A DNA stretch of 16,132 nt from positions 1 to 16,132 of the forward strand of contig CAKRTP010000036.1 in the NCBI GenBank assembly GCA_934402155.1, in the 5' to 3' direction. Under the pieces are notes generated by a model that worked only from the letters and a program-made list of their open reading frames with translations, was not told where the DNA came from and did no database searches. Of this stretch, positions 1 to 7,200 are shown in pieces; position 1 is the stretch's first letter, and each line of letters starts with the position of its first letter. A program made the translations under genes and the position numbers. The DNA comes from an uncultured Blautia sp. (GTDB lineage: Bacteria; Bacillota; Clostridia; Lachnospirales; Lachnospiraceae).

Positions 1-7
1 TTTTGAA

Positions 8-12
8 CTCCT
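8..12 (-). promoter_or_regulatory. Ribosome binding site of the off-window gene
   Basis: AAAAGGAGTTC on the minus strand gives AGGAG at 8-12. The usual spacing puts the start codon immediately left of base 1, so the T-box-controlled gene begins just outside the window. Confidence 0.75.
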
Positions 13-327
13 TTTGTAATGAATAAAAATTGTAAGTTTTCCACAGGGACGAGAGAATAATTCTATAAAGTAAAAAAAGTCCCTTACAATACATCTCTGT
101 ACTGTAAGGGACGAATAATCTACTCGCGGTTCCACCCTGCTTGCCGTATCTGCCATAAAACAGACACAGCCACTCTTATAAGATGATAACGGAATCACCG
201 GACCGGATTAGGGCCACTCGGAGATGGTCTTCGACTGCTTCCCGCTGAAATACTCTCAGCAAATGTATTTCTCTCTGGAGCCTTCCACAGTTTACTCTTC
301 TCTTCAACGTGTTTCTTATTTATTCTG
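13..327 (-). ncRNA. T-box riboswitch leader, probably threonine-specific
   Basis: The minus strand carries the T-box signature AGGGTGGAACCGCG (125-138), followed by a 14-bp terminator hairpin. Upstream are Stem I features: an AGAGAG stretch, a GAAATAC/GTATTTC stem, and a specifier segment reading CGAAGACCATCTCCGAG. Aligned from memory with the B. subtilis glyQS specifier loop (CGAAAGGCATTCTTGAG), the specifier triplet falls on ACC (226-228), threonine. Reading one base over would give GAC, aspartate. The UGGA of the antiterminator bulge should pair with a tRNA whose discriminator is U73, which argues against tRNA-Asp (normally G73). Uncharged tRNA would stabilise the antiterminator and switch on the gene beyond the left edge, probably thrS. 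This element fills the 389 bases left of purL; no coding gene is visible there. Confidence 0.93.
72..112 (-). terminator. T-box regulated intrinsic terminator
   Basis: GTCCCTTACA pairs with TGTAAGGGAC as part of a 14-bp stem (79-112, one G-T pair, 6-base loop). A run of seven T follows on the minus strand (72-78). Its 5' arm lies just after the T-box sequence, the usual place for competition with the antiterminator. Confidence 0.93.
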
Positions 328-333
328 TTATTC

Positions 334-362
334 ATTATATCCACACGTTTTCCGTTTGTCAA
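334..362 (-). promoter_or_regulatory. Sigma-A promoter of the T-box leader
   Basis: On the minus strand a perfect -35 TTGACA (357-362) and a perfect -10 TATAAT (334-339) are separated by 17 bases. Transcription would start near 327 and run leftward into the T-box leader. The promoter lies only about 28 bp after the purL stop codon. Confidence 0.92.
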
Positions 363-374
363 TGGTTATTTTGT

Positions 375-389
375 ATTGGTAAGACCAAT
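375..389 (-). other. Small hairpin after purL, weak terminator at best
   Basis: ATTGGT-CTT-ACCAAT forms a 6-bp stem directly after the purL TAA. No U tract follows (ACAAAATAACC), so it does not look like an efficient intrinsic terminator. No better terminator lies between purL and the T-box promoter. Confidence 0.4.
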
Positions 390-3300
390 TTATTTAAAAT
401 ACTCTACACCGGATTCAAAGATCTTGATATCCTGCTCGCCGTAGATATTTACAGCAACTCCGTCGCCGCGACGCTCGCTGTGTGCCATCTTACCAAGGAT
501 ACGTCCATCCGGGCTTGTGATACCTTCGATATTCATATAGGATCCGTTTACGTTCCATTCTTCGTCAGCACTTAATTCTCCAGTTGGAGTTACATACTGA
601 GTTGCAACCTGTCCATTTGCGAAAAGTTTTGCAAGCCATTCATCGTTGGCAACGAAACGTCCTTCACCATGAGATGCCGGATTGCAGTATACACCGCCAA
701 GCTGTGCTTTCTGAAGCCATGGAGACTTGTTGCTTACAACCTTGGTGTAAACCATCTTGGAGATATGACGACCGATGGTGTTGAAGGTCAGTGTCGGGGA
801 ATCTGCTTTCTGTCCGCAGATCTCACCATATGGTACAAGACCAAGCTTGATCAGAGCCTGGAATCCATTACAGATACCAAGTGCAAGACCATCTCTCTCA
901 TTGACAAGCTTCATAACAGCTTCTTTGATCTTTGCATTCTGGAAAGCAGTTGCAAAGAATTTCGCAGAACCATCCGGTTCATCACCAGCGGAGAATCCAC
1001 CTGGGAACATGATGATCTGAGCCTGGTCGATTGCTTTTGTGAAGAGTTCCACAGAATCATGGATATCTTCTGCTGTCAGGTTCTTAAATACTTTGACATC
1101 AACCTCTGCACCTGCGCGTTCGAAAGCACGTGTGCTGTCGTATTCACAGTTTGTTCCAGGGAATACCGGAATGAATACACGCGGTTTTGCAACTTTGTGT
1201 TTGCATACATAAATGTTTTCTGCGTGATACAGTTCATCCTTTGCCTGTTTTTCGTTGTCTTCACCGGAAGCTGTCTTGAATACTCTTTCCAGAGTTCCTT
1301 TCCATGCTTCTTCAGCTTCTTTTTCAGTAATAACAGTATTTCCGTAGGAGAATTTACCGTCATCTGTAACTTCACCGATCAGTGTATAGGTAATGGAAAG
1401 TTCTCCGACTTTGCCTGCTGGAACTTCCATGATGATATCACCAAATCCAGGAGCGAAGAAGTCTCTTGGATCCAGATTGTGTTCGATCTTCACGCCGAGT
1501 GCGTTACCGAATGCCATCTTGGAAACAGCTGCTGCAATACCGTGACGATCCAGTGCGTAAGCGGAAACAACTTTTCCAGCCTGGATATCGTTGTGGAGTT
1601 TTTCATACTGATCCATGATTCCTGCGTAGTCCGGCAGATCATACTGATCACGTGGTGCGCGGAGCCATACAAGTTTGTTTCCTGCTTTTTTGAGTTCAGG
1701 AGTGATGACATCCTGGATCTTGGCTACGTCTACTGCAAAGGAAACAAGTGTCGGAGGTACGTCTATTTCATTGAAGGTTCCGGACATACTGTCTTTACCA
1801 CCGATGGACGGAAGACCGAATCCCATCTGTGCTGCATACGCACCAAGGAGTGCGGAGAATGGCTGGCTCCATCTCTTTGGATCTTCAGTCATACGACGGA
1901 AGTATTCCTGGAATGTGAAGCGGATCTTCTTGTAATCACCACCTGTAGCTACAATTCTTGCTACAGATTCTGTTACTGCATAAGCAGCTCCATGATATGG
2001 GCTCCAGGATGAGAGATATGGGTCAAAACCGTAGCTCATCATGGTAACTGTGTCAGTCTTTCCGTTCTGTACCGGAACTTTAGCAACCATACTCTGAGTC
2101 TCTGTAAGCTGATACTGACCACCGTATGGCATAAATACGCTTCCCGCACCAATAGAACCGTCGAACATTTCGACAAGACCTTTCTGGGAGCATACATTGA
2201 GGTCAGCAAGTGTCTCAAGCCATTTTGCCTTAACATCGGCAACGTCTGGTCTTTCCTCAAAGAGGTTTCCTTCTTTGTTCGGAATCTCAACTTCTACTGT
2301 TGTTTCCTGATGTGCACCGTTGGTATCAAGGAATGCACGGGAAATATTTACGATTTCTTTGCCTCTCCATGTAAGAACAAGGCGTGGCTCCTCGGTAACG
2401 ACTGCAACCGGGATTGCTTCGAGGTTTTCTTCGTTTGCAAAACCAAGGAATTTGTCAACATCTTTCGGATCTACAACAACTGCCATACGCTCCTGGGATT
2501 CAGAGATTGCGATCTCTGTTCCGTCAAGGCCGGCATATTTTTTCGGAACTTTGTCAAGGTCTACGCGAAGTCCGTCTGCAAGCTCACCGATGGCAACGGA
2601 TACACCACCTGCACCAAAGTCGTTACATTTCTTGATAATGTAGCTGACTTCTTCACGTCTGAACATACGCTGGATCTTACGCTCTGTAGGTGCATTACCT
2701 TTCTGTACTTCTGCACCGCAGACTTCGATGGAAGCTTCTGTATGTACCTTGGAGGAACCTGTTGCTCCACCAATACCGTCACGGCCGGTACGTCCGCCAA
2801 GAAGGATGATGATATCTCCCGGATCAGAGTTTTCACGGATAACGGCACGTCTTGGAGCTGCACCCATAACGGCACCGATCTCCATACGTTTTGCAACGTA
2901 ATCCGGATGATAGATTTCTTTTACATAGCCTGTAGCCAGACCGATCTGGTTACCATAGGAACTGTAACCATGAGCAGCACCTCTGACCAGTTTTTTCTGA
3001 GGAAGTTTTCCCTTCAGAGTTTCTTTGACGGATACCGTCGGATCAGCAGCACCGGTTACACGCATTGCCTGATATACATAAGTACGTCCGGACAGCGGGT
3101 CACGGATTGCACCGCCAAGACAGGTTGCAGCACCACCAAATGGCTCGATCTCGGTCGGATGGTTATGTGTCTCATTCTTGAAGTTGATGAGCCACTCTTC
3201 TTCCTTTCCGTCTACGTCTACAGGAACAACGATACTGCAGGCATTGATCTCATCGGACTCTTCCTGATCAGCCAGTTTGCCTTCGGATTTAAGTTTCTTC

Positions 3301-4148
3301 ATTGCCATAAGAGCAAGATCCATCAGGCAGACAAACTTGTCGTCACGGCCTTTGTAGAGGACTTCTCTGTCAGCAAGGTATTTCTCGTAAGTTTTTACGA
3401 TTGGTTCTTTGTAGTCACCTTCATCAAACTTCACGTCTGTAAGCTCTGTGGAGAAGGTTGTATGACGACAGTGATCAGACCAGTAAGTATCAAGTACACG
3501 AACTTCTGTCATGGAAGGATTACGTTTCTCTTCATTTTTGAAGTAGTTCTGAATATGCTGGAAATCCTTGAATGTCATTGCGAGATTCAGGGAATCGTAC
3601 AGTGCTTTGAGATCTGCTTCTGACATTTCTTTGAACCCGTCAAAAATCTTAACATCTTCCGGTTCCGGGAATACGGCAACGAGTGTCTCAGGTTTCTCAA
3701 GTCCTGTCTCACGGGAGTCTACCGGGTTGATGCAATGATGTTTGATCGCATCAAATTCTTCGTCTGTTATATTTCCTTCTATTACATAAGTAGTTGCAGA
3801 ACGGATGATCGGCTGTGCATCTCCATCAAGAAACTGTACACACTGTACAGCAGAATCTGCTCTCTGGTCAAACTGACCCGGAAGATACTCTACAGAAAAA
3901 ATCCTGGAACCTTCTGCTGCCTCAAAATCCTCAAGATAAAGATCATCTACAGGCGGCTCTGCAAATACGGTTCTGCATGCTTTTTCAAAAACTTCATCTG
4001 AAATATTTTCTACATCATAACGGATCAGCACTCTGACATTTGATGCTGTTCTGATTCCGAGATAACTGCTGATCTCATGTTTTAATTCTTTGGCCTGTAC
4101 GGCATAGGCTGGTTTCTTTTCTACATAAACGCGTCTTACGTTACTCAT
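390..4148 (-). CDS. purL: Phosphoribosylformylglycinamidine synthase, single-chain clostridial type
   Basis: This enzyme catalyses the fourth step of de novo purine synthesis: FGAR + glutamine + ATP to FGAM. The 1252-aa chain carries both the synthetase and the glutaminase (PurQ-like) parts. The synthetase half shows the motif NETHNHPTEIEPFGGAAT and a glycine-rich GGRTGRDGIGGATGSSK block. The amidotransferase domain starts near residue 988, with nucleophile Cys1093 in GICNGFQ and a His1223/Glu1225 pair in AHSERR, where most homologues have PHPER. The N-terminus and length fit the clade of long PurL proteins found in clostridia rather than the separate PurS/PurQ/PurL of Bacillus. ATG is preceded by AAAGGAG at 6 bases. 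No other pur genes flank it; a LysR gene is divergent upstream and a T-box-controlled gene lies downstream. Confidence 0.97.
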   Translation of the reverse strand: MSNVRRVYVEKKPAYAVQAKELKHEISSYLGIRTASNVRVLIRYDVENISDEVFEKACRTVFAEPPVDDLYLEDFEAAEGSRIFSVEYLPGQFDQRADSAVQCVQFLDGDAQPIIRSATTYVIEGNITDEEFDAIKHHCINPVDSRETGLEKPETLVAVFPEPEDVKIFDGFKEMSEADLKALYDSLNLAMTFKDFQHIQNYFKNEEKRNPSMTEVRVLDTYWSDHCRHTTFSTELTDVKFDEGDYKEPIVKTYEKYLADREVLYKGRDDKFVCLMDLALMAMKKLKSEGKLADQEESDEINACSIVVPVDVDGKEEEWLINFKNETHNHPTEIEPFGGAATCLGGAIRDPLSGRTYVYQAMRVTGAADPTVSVKETLKGKLPQKKLVRGAAHGYSSYGNQIGLATGYVKEIYHPDYVAKRMEIGAVMGAAPRRAVIRENSDPGDIIILLGGRTGRDGIGGATGSSKVHTEASIEVCGAEVQKGNAPTERKIQRMFRREEVSYIIKKCNDFGAGGVSVAIGELADGLRVDLDKVPKKYAGLDGTEIAISESQERMAVVVDPKDVDKFLGFANEENLEAIPVAVVTEEPRLVLTWRGKEIVNISRAFLDTNGAHQETTVEVEIPNKEGNLFEERPDVADVKAKWLETLADLNVCSQKGLVEMFDGSIGAGSVFMPYGGQYQLTETQSMVAKVPVQNGKTDTVTMMSYGFDPYLSSWSPYHGAAYAVTESVARIVATGGDYKKIRFTFQEYFRRMTEDPKRWSQPFSALLGAYAAQMGFGLPSIGGKDSMSGTFNEIDVPPTLVSFAVDVAKIQDVITPELKKAGNKLVWLRAPRDQYDLPDYAGIMDQYEKLHNDIQAGKVVSAYALDRHGIAAAVSKMAFGNALGVKIEHNLDPRDFFAPGFGDIIMEVPAGKVGELSITYTLIGEVTDDGKFSYGNTVITEKEAEEAWKGTLERVFKTASGEDNEKQAKDELYHAENIYVCKHKVAKPRVFIPVFPGTNCEYDSTRAFERAGAEVDVKVFKNLTAEDIHDSVELFTKAIDQAQIIMFPGGFSAGDEPDGSAKFFATAFQNAKIKEAVMKLVNERDGLALGICNGFQALIKLGLVPYGEICGQKADSPTLTFNTIGRHISKMVYTKVVSNKSPWLQKAQLGGVYCNPASHGEGRFVANDEWLAKLFANGQVATQYVTPTGELSADEEWNVNGSYMNIEGITSPDGRILGKMAHSERRGDGVAVNIYGEQDIKIFESGVEYFK

Positions 4149-4184
4149 AAGAAACTCCTTTCAGATAATATTCATTGGTTGTTT

Positions 4185-4219
4185 GTTACTGTTCACAGAG
4201 GTTCTCTGTAAACAGTAAC
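4185..4219 (-). repeat. Inverted repeat (GTTACTGT...CAGTAAC family) in the purL leader
   Basis: Two 16-base arms (GTTACTGTTCACAGAG and CTCTGTAAACAGTAAC on the plus strand) flank a 3-base loop. The single mismatch becomes a G-U pair only in minus-strand RNA, so the purL leader RNA would fold into a 16-bp hairpin. No U tract follows, so it is not a terminator. The GTGAACAGTAAC end recurs at 6591-6617 and 7857-7872. Confidence 0.85.
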
Positions 4220-4260
4220 TCTGGTGTTTGGGATAGAATTGTTGTTTTTTTACACAATCT

Positions 4261-4289
4261 ATAGTATCATAACAAATATCATTAGTAAA
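4261..4289 (-). promoter_or_regulatory. Candidate purL promoter
   Basis: On the minus strand TTTACT (4284-4289) and TACTAT (4261-4266) are 17 bases apart. Both match the consensus only partly. It would give a leader of about 105 bases containing the 4185-4219 inverted repeat. No purine riboswitch is visible in that leader. Confidence 0.4.
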
Positions 4290-4326
4290 ATTAATATATC
4301 TTATATTATCTATTATTTGTACTAAT
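4281..4326. promoter_or_regulatory. AT-rich inverted repeat, possible LysR operator
   Basis: ATTAGTA (4281-4287) and TACTAAT (4320-4326) form a spaced inverted repeat in the very AT-rich purL/lysR divergent gap. LysR-type regulators often bind dyads between themselves and a divergent target. The first arm overlaps the candidate purL -35. In such AT-rich DNA the match may be chance. Confidence 0.25.
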
Positions 4327-4342
4327 CAATAAGGAGGAACCT

Positions 4343-5209
4343 GTGGATATCAATCTTGAATTATATAAAGTTTTTTATTATGTGGCTACGACTTTAAGCT
4401 TCTCAGAAGCATCCCGTCAGCTTTTCATTTCTCAGTCAGCGGTAAGCCAGTCCATCAAAACTCTGGAAAAAAAACTCGGACACACGCTCTTTATCCGGAG
4501 CACCAAAAAAGTTCTCCTCACACCGGAGGGCGAACTTCTTCTGCAGCATGTCAAACCTGCACTTCTGATGCTTGATGAAGGAGAGTCTATTCTCTCCGGT
4601 GATACGCTTAAAGGCCAGCTCCGTATCGGAGCCAGTGACACGATCTGCCGTTATTTTCTGATCGAATATTTCCGTAAATTTCATCAGACTTATCCGGATG
4701 TCCGGGTCAAGGTCACTAACAGCACCTCTATCGGCTGTGTGGAACTTCTCGAGAAAGGGCAGGTCGATCTGATCGTATGCAATTCACCCAACTCCCGACT
4801 CGGAAGTCACACCCGAGTCAAAATATTAAAGGATTTCCATGATATTTTTGTCGCTGATCCAAACTGTTTTTCCTTCAGGCATCTTCCCTGTTCCTTCACC
4901 GATCTCATGCAGTATCCTATCCTGATGCTTTCTTCCAAAAGCACCACCAGTGAGTATCTCTATCACACTTTTGCGGTTCATGATCTGAAACTGCTGCCAG
5001 AGGTTGAACTCAACAGCAACGATCTTCTGATGGATCTTGCTCGTATTGGTCTTGGTATTGCCTGCATTCCGGACTATATGCTGAGTCCGTCAGATTCACT
5101 GAAACCGATTCCCATGACGGAGGTTCTTCCTCCCCGGCAGCTGGTTCTGGTTCAGAACGATAATCTGCCTGTTTCGCAGGCAGCAGAACGATTTCTGGAG
5201 ATGTTCTGA
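4343..5209 (+). CDS. LysR-family transcriptional regulator
   Basis: A 288-aa protein with the standard LysR layout. A winged HTH covers residues 1-60 (LSFSEASRQLFISQSAVSQS, then a TPEG turn near 64), followed by an effector-binding domain from about 90 to 288. The start is GTG: it follows AAGGAGG at 5 bases, and no in-frame upstream codon has such a site. The gene is divergent from purL, a common arrangement for a LysR regulator and its target, but purL control by LysR is not established and the effector cannot be read from the sequence. It ends in a bidirectional terminator shared with mrp. Confidence 0.93.
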   Translation: MDINLELYKVFYYVATTLSFSEASRQLFISQSAVSQSIKTLEKKLGHTLFIRSTKKVLLTPEGELLLQHVKPALLMLDEGESILSGDTLKGQLRIGASDTICRYFLIEYFRKFHQTYPDVRVKVTNSTSIGCVELLEKGQVDLIVCNSPNSRLGSHTRVKILKDFHDIFVADPNCFSFRHLPCSFTDLMQYPILMLSSKSTTSEYLYHTFAVHDLKLLPEVELNSNDLLMDLARIGLGIACIPDYMLSPSDSLKPIPMTEVLPPRQLVLVQNDNLPVSQAAERFLEMF

Positions 5210-5240
5210 GAAAAACACCCCATAATGCTCACAGCATCAA

Positions 5241-5293
5241 AAAATCCCCACCATCCACTGAAGCGTTCTGCTTTAGTGACTGGCGGGGATTTT
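5241..5293. terminator. Bidirectional terminator between lysR and mrp
   Basis: AAAATCCCC (5241-5249) pairs with GGGGATTTT (5285-5293). An inner stem forms between CACTgAAGC and GCTTtAGTG around a short loop. T runs are available on both strands, so the hairpin can end the convergent lysR and mrp transcripts. Confidence 0.9.
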
Positions 5294-5300
5294 CATAAAA

Positions 5301-6137
5301 TTATTTCGGCATTACTTCTATTGCTTTTTCGATATATTCGTTATTAATCTGAGCAAATTCTCCATTATCTGCCTTTGATGCATAACTCATGTCGATCGGC
5401 ATCTTTCCTACAACCGGGACATTAAGTTCCGCTGCGATCTCATCAATATGACTCTCACCAAAGATCTTGAGTTCCTTACCGCAGTCCGGACATTTTACAT
5501 AGCTGTAATTCTCTACGATTCCAAGTACCGGAATTTTCATCATCCCAGCCATATTATAAGCTTTCTTTACGATCATCTTAACGAGATCCTGCGGAGAACT
5601 TACGATCACGATTCCGTCAATCGGAAGAGACTGGAATACAGTAAGCGGTACATCTCCTGTTCCTGGCGGCATATCTACAAAGAGATAATCTATCTTGTCC
5701 CATACAACATCTGTCCAGAACTGTTTTACCATGTTGGCAAGAACAGGTCCTCTCCAGATAACCGGGGTATCCTCTGTCGGAAGCAGAAGATTGATAGACA
5801 TGACTTTGATCCCGTTTTCAGTCTCCATCGGATAGATTCCGTTGTCATCTGCCTGTGCTGCACCTGTAAGTCCATACATCTTCGGGATAGATGGCCCTGT
5901 GATATCTGCATCAAGAATACCTACCTTGTATCCCTTTGCTGCCATTGCATTTGCAAGAGATCCTGTAACGAAAGACTTGCCAACACCACCCTTACCGCTG
6001 ACAACACCAATCACATGTTTTACATCAGAAAAAATATTTGCTGGTACAAGGAAATCCTGCGGATTGCTCTTGCCCTTGCTTGCACATCCTTCACAGCTTG
6101 ACTTGTCGCATGAGCTGTTACTGCATTCTTTTGCCAT
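5301..6137 (-). CDS. mrp: Mrp/NBP35-family Fe-S cluster carrier ATPase
   Basis: A 278-aa cytoplasmic P-loop ATPase of the Mrp/ApbC/Nbp35 group, which hold and transfer iron-sulfur clusters to target proteins. The deviant Walker A motif GKGGVGKS is at 48-55, followed by the LDADITGPS block and VDMPPGTGDVPLT. A CxxC at Cys216/Cys219 matches the pair that bridges a [4Fe-4S] cluster between subunits. The N-terminus adds four cysteines (5, 10, 15, 18), resembling the ferredoxin-like N-terminal motif of eukaryotic Nbp35, a form common in anaerobes. ATG follows AAAGGAG. It is 80 bases downstream of the csoR-like gene on the same strand and probably co-transcribed, which suggests metal-responsive expression. 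It ends at the terminator shared with lysR. Confidence 0.95.
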   Translation of the reverse strand: MAKECSNSSCDKSSCEGCASKGKSNPQDFLVPANIFSDVKHVIGVVSGKGGVGKSFVTGSLANAMAAKGYKVGILDADITGPSIPKMYGLTGAAQADDNGIYPMETENGIKVMSINLLLPTEDTPVIWRGPVLANMVKQFWTDVVWDKIDYLFVDMPPGTGDVPLTVFQSLPIDGIVIVSSPQDLVKMIVKKAYNMAGMMKIPVLGIVENYSYVKCPDCGKELKIFGESHIDEIAAELNVPVVGKMPIDMSYASKADNGEFAQINNEYIEKAIEVMPK

Positions 6138-6151
6138 TTTGTATACTCCTT

Positions 6152-6190
6152 TATTTTCCGGTCATGGAGCCTGTCTACCGGGCTGCACGG
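6152..6190 (-). other. Imperfect hairpin in the csoR-mrp gap
   Basis: Minus-strand CGTGcAGCC can pair with GGCTcCATG (8 of 9 positions, one G-U) between the csoR stop and the mrp ribosome binding site. There is no U tract. It could be a processing or mRNA-stability site; its function is unknown. Confidence 0.35.
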
Positions 6191-6217
6191 CCTGTATTTT
6201 CTGTCAGTTACTATCCG

Positions 6218-6565
6218 TTATTTCATAAAACGGTCAATCGCACGTTCCAGCTCCTTAATAGCATCTTTGTCCCCGTGCTCTACCGCATCCACAATACAGT
6301 GTTCAATATGATCCTGCAGGATGATCTTACCTGTATTATTGATAGCTGATTTGACAGCTGAAAGCTGAATCAGTACCTCGGAACAGTCCCTTCCGCTCTC
6401 GACCATTCTCTTGATAGATTCCAGATGGCCGATTGCTCTGGAAATCCTATTCAGAACCGCTTTTGTCTGTGCATGACTGTGATGATGACCATGCTCCTCA
6501 TGGGAATGTTCGATCATAGTCCCGTCTTCCAGTACATGTACATGGGTTTCCTTTGTTTCACTCAT
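6218..6565 (-). CDS. CsoR/RcnR-family metal-sensing repressor
   Basis: A 115-aa all-helical repressor of the DUF156 (CsoR/RcnR/FrmR) family. These tetramers bind operator DNA and let go when metal or another effector binds. The C-H-C ligand set of copper-sensing CsoR is present: Cys61 (RDCSE), His86 and Cys90 (DHIEHC). The first 31 residues are an extra tail rich in histidine (H8, H10, H20, H22, H25, H27-29, H31), a likely second metal site that basic CsoR proteins lack. The start ATG follows GAGAGGAG. It leads the unit csoR-mrp. No copper ATPase or CopZ is adjacent, so the sensed metal is uncertain: copper by ligand set, but nickel or cobalt is possible given the His tail. Confidence 0.9.
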   Translation of the reverse strand: MSETKETHVHVLEDGTMIEHSHEEHGHHHSHAQTKAVLNRISRAIGHLESIKRMVESGRDCSEVLIQLSAVKSAINNTGKIILQDHIEHCIVDAVEHGDKDAIKELERAIDRFMK

Positions 6566-6590
6566 GTCTGCTCCTCTCAGGTGTAAAACG

Positions 6591-6617
6591 GTTACTGCTC
6601 ACTCCGTTCACAGTAAC
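6591..6617 (-). repeat. Inverted repeat (GTTACTGT...CAGTAAC family) in the csoR leader
   Basis: GTTACTG and CAGTAAC arms flank a core which reads TGAACGGAGTGAG on the minus strand. The stem extends to 8 bp with a G-U pair only in minus-strand RNA. It lies about 25 bases before the csoR start. The half CGGAGTGAGCAGTAAC matches 14 of 16 bases of an element in the yedF leader (7857-7872). Confidence 0.85.
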
Positions 6618-6623
6618 TTGTTA

Positions 6624-6646
6624 ATGAATACAATCATTATGAATAC
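6624..6646. promoter_or_regulatory. Direct repeats, possible operator upstream of csoR
   Basis: ATGAATAC occurs twice (6624-6631, 6639-6646), 15 bases apart, between the candidate promoter and the csoR start. A few bases away (6658-6676) is an ATTCCG/CGGAAT inverted repeat with a 7-base loop. Neither resembles the G-tract operators known for CsoR or RcnR. Confidence 0.25.
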
Positions 6647-6698
6647 GACCACTTCGCATTCCGATTGCTACGGAATTACTGTATAATCCTAAAATCAT

Positions 6699-6728
6699 AT
6701 TATAACACAGCAGCTAAATCTCTGTAAA
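6699..6728 (-). promoter_or_regulatory. Candidate promoter of csoR-mrp
   Basis: Minus-strand TTTACA (6723-6728) and a perfect TATAAT (6699-6704) are 18 bases apart. The -35 lies within the last codons of the upstream 75-aa gene. Transcription from here gives a leader of about 125 bases holding the repeats at 6591-6676. Confidence 0.65.
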
Positions 6729-6941
6729 GGAACATCTTTGTTTTATCTGCGATGTTGTGATATCGAAGACAATCGTTCCATCAGCAAGAACTGTTTTGTC
6801 ATAGGTGACATCCTTTCCCTGGAATTTCTTTGTTATATATTCTTCCGGGTCTGTGATCTCTACCTCTTCCACAAATACATCTCTCATCTGATTTCTGGGA
6901 CATTTATTAAATATTTCCCAGATCACTTCATATTCTTTCAT
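6714..6941 (-). CDS. Conserved-looking 75-aa protein of unknown function
   Basis: I do not recognise a named family. The protein starts MKEYEVIWEIFNKCPRNQM, is acidic and Glu/Asp/Thr rich, and ends in TTSQIKQRCSFTEI. It has two cysteines (in NKCPRNQ and KQRCS), no signal peptide and no membrane segment. The longer reading frame could start at 7025, but the ATG at 6939-6941 follows GGTGGGA at about 6 bases and begins after the end of the DUF3343 gene, leaving a 22-base gap. It is the third and last gene of the yedF unit, which hints at a role alongside those sulfur/selenium proteins. I faintly recall similar small proteins in clostridial genomes but cannot give a function. Confidence 0.8.
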   Translation of the reverse strand: MKEYEVIWEIFNKCPRNQMRDVFVEEVEITDPEEYITKKFQGKDVTYDKTVLADGTIVFDITTSQIKQRCSFTEI

Positions 6942-6963
6942 AATTTCCCACCATTTCCAAAAG

Positions 6964-7200
6964 CTATATCTCCAGAGTCCATCTTCCCTCAATCTCATCT
7001 GCAAACTCTGCTTCAACTGCTGCAAGTGTTTCTTTCTGTTCCAGCGGCACTGCCCAGGAAAGCCCGCAGCTTGCAGAAATCTCTCTTGGTACGGGAATCA
7101 GTCTTCCTTCAATTTCATTCTGCTTGCAGTATTTTTCTACTGCCATAGCTCCGCTTGTACTGTAAAAAGTCAAAAGATATCTCGCAATCTTTCTGATCAT
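6964..7200 (-). CDS. DUF3343 putative Se/S carrier-like protein
   Basis: A 78-aa protein of the DUF3343 family, described as putative selenium/sulfur carriers. Visible family features are the N-terminal YLLTFYSTSGAMAVEKYC, the central RLIPVPREISASCGLS, and a single conserved cysteine, Cys45, in SCGLSW, the likely chalcogen-carrying residue. Its ATG overlaps the yedF stop as ATGA, so translation is coupled to yedF. Such proteins are often near selenium genes (selD, yedF, a cysteine desulfurase), though none of the selenocysteine machinery is inside this window. Confidence 0.88.
   Translation of the reverse strand: MIRKIARYLLTFYSTSGAMAVEKYCKQNEIEGRLIPVPREISASCGLSWAVPLEQKETLAAVEAEFADEIEGRWTLEI

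Noticed and set aside
669..3623. Long plus-strand open frames of about 440 codons opposite purL
   Set aside because: They run antisense to the clearly conserved purL, give cysteine-rich low-similarity translations and have no ribosome binding sites. They are shadows of purL codon bias.
4185..4219. Transcription terminator before purL
   Set aside because: The stem is strong, but no U tract follows on either strand and it lies inside the leader. A repeat element fits better.
4149..4342. Purine riboswitch in the purL leader
   Set aside because: No aptamer core resembling the conserved purine-riboswitch loops was found on either strand. The only structure is the palindromic repeat.
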